From contig JAICYG010000125.1 in the NCBI GenBank assembly GCA_025934335.1, forward strand, positions 1 through 7,986: 7,986 nt of DNA. Direction: 5' to 3'. The stretch comes from Thermoleophilia bacterium. GTDB lineage: Bacteria; Actinomycetota; Thermoleophilia; Gaiellales; Gaiellaceae. The position numbers were made by a program, and so were the translations under genes. This document shows positions 3,653-7,986 of this stretch, piece by piece; the first letter of the stretch is position 1; each line of letters starts with the position of its first letter. The notes beneath the pieces were generated by a model. That model was not told the DNA's origin, searched no databases, and saw nothing but the letters and a program-made list of their open reading frames with translations.

Positions 3653-6643
3653 GTGATCTGCACCTCGTGCGGTGCGGCGAACCGCGACGAAGCGCGCTTC
3701 TGCGACACGTGCGGCGCCCGCCTCGACGCGCCGCTCCGGCGCGAGCAGCGCAAGGTCGTGACCGTCCTCTTCTGCGACGTCGCCGGCTCGACCGCGCTCG
3801 GGGAGCGGCTCGACCCCGAGGCGCTGCGCAAGGTCATGGCCGGCTACTTCGACGTCGCGAAGGCGGCGATCGAGCGGCACGGCGGCACGCTCGAGAAGTT
3901 CATCGGCGACGCCGTGATGGCGGTGTTCGGCGTGCCGAGGATCCGCGAGGACGACGCGCTCCGCGCCGTGCGCGCCGCGCAGGAGCTCCGTGACGGCGTC
4001 GAGATCGAGATACGGATCGGCGTCAACACCGGCGAGGTCGTCACGAGCATCGAGGACAGCCTCGTCACGGGCGACGCAGTCAACGTCGCCGCGCGCCTCG
4101 AGCAGGCGGCGGGAGCCGGCGAGGTGCTGATCGGCGCGGAGACCTACCGGCTCGTCCGCAACGCGGTTCGCGCGGCGGAGCTGCCGGCCCTCGAGGTCAA
4201 GGGGAAGGCGGAGCCGCTTCGCGCCTACCGCCTCGAGTCCGTCGTCGGCGATACGCCCTACGCGCGCCGCCTGGACGCGCCGCTCGTCGGCCGGGAGGTG
4301 GAGCAGCGGCTGCTCGCGGACGCCTGGCAGCGCACGTGCACCGAGCGCGCCTGCTCGCTCTTCACGATCCTCGGCGCCGCGGGCGTCGGCAAGTCGCGCC
4401 TCGTCTCCGAGTTCCTCGCCGGGCTCGACGCGACTGTCGTCAGCGGGCGCTGCCTCTCGTACGGCGACGGCATCACGTACTGGCCGTTGGTCGAGATCGT
4501 CATGCGCCTGCTCGACGGCGCCGACCCGCCGAACCCCGCGCTCGCCGCGCTGCTCGGCGAGGGGCAGGCGCCTGCGGGCGACATTGCCTTCGCCGTCCGC
4601 AAGCTGTTCGAGGCGAAGGCGGCGGAGCGGCCGCTCGTCGTCGTCTTCGACGACCTGCACTGGGCCGAGCCGACGCTGCTCGACCTGGTCGAGGAGTGCG
4701 CGGACTGGATTCGCGACGCCCCGATCCTGCTGCTCTGCCTCGCGCGCGGCGAGCTACTCGAGCTGCGGTCCTCGTGGGGCGGCGGGAAGCTGAACGCGAC
4801 GACGGTCCTGCTCGAGCCGCTGACGGCCGACGAGACGGACGAGCTGATCGGCGCCCTCCTCGCCGGCGAGGCGATCGCGCCGGAGCTCCGCGCCCGCATC
4901 CGCGGCGCTGCCGAGGGGAACCCGCTCTTCGTCGAGCAGATGCTCGCGATGGCGCACGAGCAGGACGGGGAGCTGGTCGTGCCGTCGACGATCCAGGCGC
5001 TGCTCGCGGCGCGGCTCGACCAGCTGCCGGCGGGGGAGCGGGCCGCGCTCGAACGGGGCGCGGTCGAGGGGCAGGTCTTCCACCGCGGTGCCGTGGTTGC
5101 GCTCGCCCCCGACGATCCCGACGTGCCGACGCGCCTGCTCGGCCTCGTCCGCAAGGAGCTCGTGCGCCCGAGCGAGGGGCTGTTCCCGGGCGACGACGCC
5201 TTCCGCTTCCGTCACCTACTCATCCGCGACGCCGCCTATGACGCCCTGCCGAAGGCGACCCGCGCCGACCTCCACCAGCGCTTCGCGGCCTGGCTGTCGG
5301 AGCACGGCCCCGACCTGGTCGAGCTCGACGAGATCCTGGGTTTCCACCTCGAGCAGGCCGCGGGGTACCTCGCCGAGCTCGACGCGCCCGATCCGGCGCT
5401 CTCACGGGCGGCTGCCGAGCGTCTCGCCTCGGCGGGCCGGCGCGCGCTCTCGCGGCAGGACAACCCGGCCGCCGGATCGCTGCTCCGGCGTGCCGCAGGC
5501 CTGGCCGCGCCGCAGTCGGACGACCGCCTGCGCCTGCTCGTGCTGCTCGGCGCGTCGCTCTACCGGCTCGGTCTTCTCGCGGAGGCGGAATCGGTGCTCC
5601 TGGGCGCGGCCGACGAGGCCCGGGCCGCCGTGAACCGCGGCGCCGAGCTGGACGCGGAGGTGCAGCTCGCGGAGGTCAGGCTGCACTCCGCTCCCGACGT
5701 CACGGCGGGCCAGGCCGATGCCCGGGAGGCGGTCCGCGACGCGATCGAGTGGGCCGAGAGCGCCTCCGACGCGGAGCGGCTCGCGAGGGCGCTCGACCTC
5801 CTCGGCCGTCTCCACGTCTGGAGCGGCGAGATGACGGCGGCCACCGAGACGCTCGAGCGGGCTGCGGCCGTCGCCCGCGAGTCGGGCGACGTGGCGACGG
5901 AGGTCAGCAGCACGGCCTACCTGATCGGCTGCTGGCACATCGGCCCCATGCCGGTGCCCGAGGCGCTCGCGCGCATCGAGGGCGTGCTGGCGCGCACGGG
6001 TCTCGGCCGCGCGGCGCGCTGGCGGGCGCTGACCGGGCGCGCGCGCCTCGTCGCGATGCAGGGCCGGCTCGAGGAGGCCGACGCCGATCTCGCGGAGGCG
6101 GAGGCGCTGGCCGGCGACGCGCACTTCGTCGTGCTCGCGACGCACCGGGCCGACGTCGAGCTCGCCACGGGCGAGCACGCCGCGGCGGAGAGACGGCTCC
6201 GTCGCGTTCACGACCTCCTCCTCGACGCGAGCGACTACGGCCACCTCGCGAGCTCGGACTACAAGCTCGCGGACGCCGTGCTGGGTCTCGGCAAGGTCGA
6301 CGAGGCGCTCGAGCTGACGGGGCGGCTGGCGGAGATGGCGGTGCCGGAGGACGTCGACGCCCAGTCGGGCTGGCGCCGCGTGCACGCGAAGGCACTCGCG
6401 CGGAAGGGCGATCTGGAGGAGGCGGTCCGGCTCGCCCGGAAGGCGTGCGAGATCGCCGACGCGACCGAGTACCACGAGGTGTGCATGGATACCGCCGACA
6501 CGCTCGTCGAGGTGCTGCACCTTGCGGGCCGGCACGACGAGGCGGCGACGGAGTACAGCCGCGCCCTCGAGCTCCACGAGCAGAAGGGCGACCTCCACGG
6601 CGCCGCCCGGCTGCGTCAGGTTTTCGGGCCGCCGGCGACGTAG
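3653..6643 (+). CDS. Zinc-ribbon / class III adenylate cyclase / STAND ATPase / TPR signalling protein
   Basis: 996 residues, probably cytosolic. Residues 1-24 are a zinc ribbon (Cys3, Cys6, Cys17, Cys20). A class III cyclase domain follows (about 33-195): metal-binding Asp42 (LFCDVAGST) and Asp86 (FIGDAVMAVFG), purine-specifying Lys82 and Asp141, and transition-state Asn144 and Arg148 (GDAVNVAARLE). All are present, so ATP cyclisation to cAMP is expected. An AAA_16-like/STAND ATPase starts near 207 (APLVGRE), with Walker A GAAGVGKS (Lys247), Walker B VVVFDDLHWAE (Asp333, Asp334), GNPLF (422-426) and FRFRHLLIRDAAY (517-529). From about 590 to the end are Ala/Leu-rich helical repeats resembling TPRs. 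The order recalls soluble adenylyl cyclases and mycobacterial cyclase-ATPase regulators. GTG-3653 is chosen because the zinc ribbon begins there. The trigger sensed by the STAND/TPR part is unknown. Confidence 0.93.
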   Translation: MICTSCGAANRDEARFCDTCGARLDAPLRREQRKVVTVLFCDVAGSTALGERLDPEALRKVMAGYFDVAKAAIERHGGTLEKFIGDAVMAVFGVPRIREDDALRAVRAAQELRDGVEIEIRIGVNTGEVVTSIEDSLVTGDAVNVAARLEQAAGAGEVLIGAETYRLVRNAVRAAELPALEVKGKAEPLRAYRLESVVGDTPYARRLDAPLVGREVEQRLLADAWQRTCTERACSLFTILGAAGVGKSRLVSEFLAGLDATVVSGRCLSYGDGITYWPLVEIVMRLLDGADPPNPALAALLGEGQAPAGDIAFAVRKLFEAKAAERPLVVVFDDLHWAEPTLLDLVEECADWIRDAPILLLCLARGELLELRSSWGGGKLNATTVLLEPLTADETDELIGALLAGEAIAPELRARIRGAAEGNPLFVEQMLAMAHEQDGELVVPSTIQALLAARLDQLPAGERAALERGAVEGQVFHRGAVVALAPDDPDVPTRLLGLVRKELVRPSEGLFPGDDAFRFRHLLIRDAAYDALPKATRADLHQRFAAWLSEHGPDLVELDEILGFHLEQAAGYLAELDAPDPALSRAAAERLASAGRRALSRQDNPAAGSLLRRAAGLAAPQSDDRLRLLVLLGASLYRLGLLAEAESVLLGAADEARAAVNRGAELDAEVQLAEVRLHSAPDVTAGQADAREAVRDAIEWAESASDAERLARALDLLGRLHVWSGEMTAATETLERAAAVARESGDVATEVSSTAYLIGCWHIGPMPVPEALARIEGVLARTGLGRAARWRALTGRARLVAMQGRLEEADADLAEAEALAGDAHFVVLATHRADVELATGEHAAAERRLRRVHDLLLDASDYGHLASSDYKLADAVLGLGKVDEALELTGRLAEMAVPEDVDAQSGWRRVHAKALARKGDLEEAVRLARKACEIADATEYHEVCMDTADTLVEVLHLAGRHDEAATEYSRALELHEQKGDLHGAARLRQVFGPPAT

Positions 6644-7362
6644 ATCACCTGGCCGCTCACGTAGCTCGCGTCGTCCGAGCAGAGGAACGCGATCGTCGCC
6701 GCGACGTCGTCCGGCTGCCCGACGCGGCGCAGCGGGACGTCCTTCGCCACGTGTTCCATGAACTGCTCGAACGGGACGCCGACCCGCTCCGCCGTCTGCC
6801 GCGTCATGTCCGTCGCGATGAAGCCCGGCGCGACACAGTTGACGTTGACCCCGAACGGCCCGAGCTCGATCGCGAACGTCTTCGTCATACCCTGGAGCCC
6901 CGCCTTCGCGGCCGAGTAGTTCGTCTGGCCGCGATTCCCGAGCGCCGACGTCGACGAGATCAGCACGATCTTCCCGGACTTCTGCTCGACCATGTGCTGC
7001 TGCACCGCGCGCACCGCGTAGAACGTCCCCTTCAGATGCGTGTCGATGACCGCGCTCCAGTCGTCGTCCGACATCTTGAAGAGCAGGTTGTCGCGGATGA
7101 TCCCGGCGCACGTCACGAGCACGTCGACCGAGCCGCCGTGCGACTTCGCCGCCTCGACGGCAGCTTCGACGTCTTCGAGCTTCGTCACGTCGCAACGCAC
7201 CGCGTGGCCGCCGATCTCCTCCGCCGTCCGCTGCGCCGCAGCCTCGTCGAAGTCAGCGACGATCACCGTCGCCCCCTCCGCCGCGAGCCGCTTCGCGGTC
7301 GCTGCGCCGATGCCCTTCGCGCCGCCCGTCACCACCGCCGTCTTGCCCTGGAATCTCGTCAT
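6616..7362 (-). CDS. SDR family oxidoreductase (FabG-like, probably NAD(H)-linked)
   Basis: 248 residues, the classical SDR length. The Rossmann dinucleotide motif is TGGAKGIG (12-19). Asp37 ends strand beta-2 (IVADFDE), which usually favours NAD(H) over NADP(H). The active site has Ser136/137 (LISSTS), Tyr149 and Lys153 (YSAAK). The PG motif (VAPGFIATDM) and the end YVSGQVIYVAGG are typical. Two departures are visible: the usual NNAG is TCAG at 84-87, and the Asn of the catalytic tetrad is replaced by His109 (DTHLKGTF), as in some SDRs acting on acyl-CoA or steroid substrates. It probably reduces or oxidises a 3-oxo/3-hydroxy group; the substrate is not known, and a housekeeping FabG role is not favoured because no fatty-acid genes are nearby. 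It starts at ATG-7362 without a Shine-Dalgarno. Its last 28 bp overlap the converging cyclase gene. Confidence 0.92.
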   Translation of the reverse strand: MTRFQGKTAVVTGGAKGIGAATAKRLAAEGATVIVADFDEAAAQRTAEEIGGHAVRCDVTKLEDVEAAVEAAKSHGGSVDVLVTCAGIIRDNLLFKMSDDDWSAVIDTHLKGTFYAVRAVQQHMVEQKSGKIVLISSTSALGNRGQTNYSAAKAGLQGMTKTFAIELGPFGVNVNCVAPGFIATDMTRQTAERVGVPFEQFMEHVAKDVPLRRVGQPDDVAATIAFLCSDDASYVSGQVIYVAGGPKT

Positions 7363-7369
7363 GGCCGCG

Positions 7370-7375
7370 ACGGTA
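7370..7375 (-). promoter_or_regulatory. -10 box of the SDR gene, likely leaderless
   Basis: On the minus strand these bases read TACCGT (TANNNT). Seven bases separate the box from the ATG at 7362 and no Shine-Dalgarno is present. It directly abuts the nitroreductase -10 box on the other strand. Confidence 0.45.
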
Positions 7376-7381
7376 TACGGT
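7376..7381 (+). promoter_or_regulatory. -10 box of the nitroreductase gene, likely leaderless
   Basis: TACGGT (TANNNT) is followed by seven bases, CCGCGAC, and then the ATG at 7389. No Shine-Dalgarno is present. The arrangement mirrors the SDR promoter on the other strand: the whole 26-bp spacer is 7+6+6+7. Confidence 0.45.
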
Positions 7382-7388
7382 CCGCGAC

Positions 7389-7985
7389 ATGGACTTCCGT
7401 GACATCCTCGCGCGCCGGCGGATGCACCGCGCCTTCCTGCCCGACCCGCTCGCGCCCGAGCAGATCGATCGCATCGCCGGTGTGATCCGCCGCGCGCCGT
7501 CGGGCGGCTTCAGCCAGGGCGGAAGCATCGTTGTCGTCACCGACCGGGAGAAGCGCGAGCAGATCGCACGCGCCTTCGGCGACGAGCACTACTCGACGGA
7601 CGGCCGCAACTTCATCGCGGACGCGCCCGTGCACATGGTCATCTCCGCGAACGAGGCGCTGTACCACGCCCGGTACAACGAGGCCGACAAGCTCGCGGCG
7701 ACCGGCGGTGTCGAGGTGACGTGGCCCGTGCCCTACTGGTTCGTCGACGCGGGCGCCCTGATGATGCTCGTCCTGCTCGCGGCGATCGACGAGGGGCTCG
7801 CGAGCGCCTTCGTCGGCCATCCCGACCAGAAGCGCATCTTCGACGAGCTGCTCGGCCTGCCGGAGGACGTCGTGCCGCTCGGGCTGGCGCTGATCGGGAA
7901 GGCCGGCGACAGCCCGCCGATCGGCTCGCGGCTCAGGTCGCGGCAGCGCCCGCTGGACGACCTCGTCCACCGGGAGCGATGGTGA
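7389..7985 (+). CDS. Nitroreductase family protein
   Basis: 198 residues, complete. The N-terminal basic cluster ARRRMHRAF (8-16) followed by a helix starting LAPEQIDRI, and then RRAPSGGFSQGG (34-45), match the FMN-binding start of nitroreductases. Residues 112-143 (WPVPYWFVDAGALMMLVLL then AAIDEGLASAFVG) form the conserved central helix region. PLGLALIGKAGD (163-174) and RPLDDLVHRERW at the C-terminus complete the fold. These are flavin-dependent oxidoreductases, usually dimers, that reduce nitro, quinone or enone compounds with NAD(P)H; some actinobacterial relatives may use other cofactors. The real substrate cannot be inferred. It is divergent from the SDR gene across 26 bp, so the two redox enzymes may be co-regulated. 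The stop overlaps a likely next start codon, implying an operon continuing out of the window. Confidence 0.9.
   Translation: MDFRDILARRRMHRAFLPDPLAPEQIDRIAGVIRRAPSGGFSQGGSIVVVTDREKREQIARAFGDEHYSTDGRNFIADAPVHMVISANEALYHARYNEADKLAATGGVEVTWPVPYWFVDAGALMMLVLLAAIDEGLASAFVGHPDQKRIFDELLGLPEDVVPLGLALIGKAGDSPPIGSRLRSRQRPLDDLVHRERW
7972..7976 (+). promoter_or_regulatory. Shine-Dalgarno for a gene continuing beyond the window
   Basis: GGGAG lies 5 nt before a GTG at 7982, which overlaps the nitroreductase TGA as GTGA. An ATG at 7979 is only 2 nt from GGGAG and is a poorer choice. Confidence 0.45.
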
Positions 7986-7986
7986 C
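7982..7986 (+). CDS. Probable start of a translationally coupled downstream gene (only its first bases)
   Basis: The GTGA overlap of this GTG with the nitroreductase stop, together with the GGGAG upstream, is the usual arrangement of coupled genes in high-GC actinobacteria. Only the start codon and two further bases are inside the window, so nothing can be said of the product, and the gene could equally not exist. Confidence 0.35.

Larger units (their letters stand above)
7365..7388. repeat. Direct heptamer repeat CCGCGAC flanking the divergent -10 boxes
   Basis: CCGCGAC occurs at 7365-7371 and again at 7382-7388, a 17-bp period, on either side of the central GTATAC (7373-7378). CGGT is also repeated, at 7371-7374 and 7378-7381. 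The second heptamer ends directly before the nitroreductase ATG. The repeats could be protein-binding half-sites on nearly the same helix face, or may be chance similarity in GC-rich DNA. Confidence 0.35.

Noticed and set aside
2002..3837. 611-codon minus-strand open frame across the ATPase, promoter and GNAT regions
   Set aside because: It is out of frame with the clear ATPase on the same strand and crosses the GNAT gene and the control region. Its product has no recognisable domain.
5402..7195. 597-codon minus-strand open frame opposite the cyclase TPR region and overlapping the SDR gene
   Set aside because: Composition is Arg/Gly/Ala/Val-rich and shadow-like, and the real SDR motifs lie in another frame of the same strand.
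1..7986. CRISPR array, tRNA, rRNA, transposase or phage genes
   Set aside because: No regularly spaced repeats, no cloverleaf with a CCA-like end, and no transposase, integrase or structural phage motifs were found on reading both strands.

Overview
The window is GC-rich, with few AT-rich patches, and codes densely on both strands. High GC, a guaB-guaA pair, a zinc-ribbon/class III cyclase/STAND ATPase/TPR giant, and GTG starts without Shine-Dalgarno sequences all suggest a high-GC actinobacterium. The GuaA sequence and the cyclase architecture resemble what I know from Thermoleophilia (Gaiella/Solirubrobacter-like lineages). That placement is from memory of the families, not from a search.

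Layout: (1) 1-1822 (+): the last 67 codons of guaB (IMP dehydrogenase), a 97-nt spacer that can fold into three consecutive hairpins, then guaA (GMP synthase). These are the two steps from IMP to GMP. (2) 1824-2975 (-): an archaeal-type P-loop ATPase (ATPase_2-like) with a probable C-terminal winged helix, converging on guaA with a one-base gap. (3) 2976-3024: a compact AT-richer divergent control region with two -10 boxes and nested CTGTGT/ACACAG half-sites. (4) 3025-6643 (+): a RimJ/RimL-type GNAT acetyltransferase, then a 996-residue zinc-ribbon/adenylate cyclase/STAND ATPase/TPR protein whose catalytic residues are intact. (5) 6616-7362 (-): an SDR oxidoreductase whose 3' end overlaps the cyclase gene by 28 bp. 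(6) 7363-7388: a 26-bp divergent promoter built of two abutting -10 hexamers, each 7 nt from an ATG. (7) 7389-7985 (+): a nitroreductase-family flavoprotein, with a likely coupled next gene starting at 7982.

No stretch longer than 300 bases lacks a gene; the longest gap is the 97-nt guaB-guaA spacer. No tRNA, rRNA, insertion sequence, CRISPR array or attachment site was seen. The genes other than guaBA do not form an obvious single pathway.

The most coherent non-coding signal concerns start sites. All five genes that could begin a transcript (ATPase, GNAT, cyclase, SDR, nitroreductase) lack a Shine-Dalgarno sequence and have a TANNNT hexamer 6-8 nt upstream of the start codon, the signature of leaderless transcripts. 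The two operon-internal starts (guaA and the gene after the nitroreductase) have good Shine-Dalgarno sequences instead.
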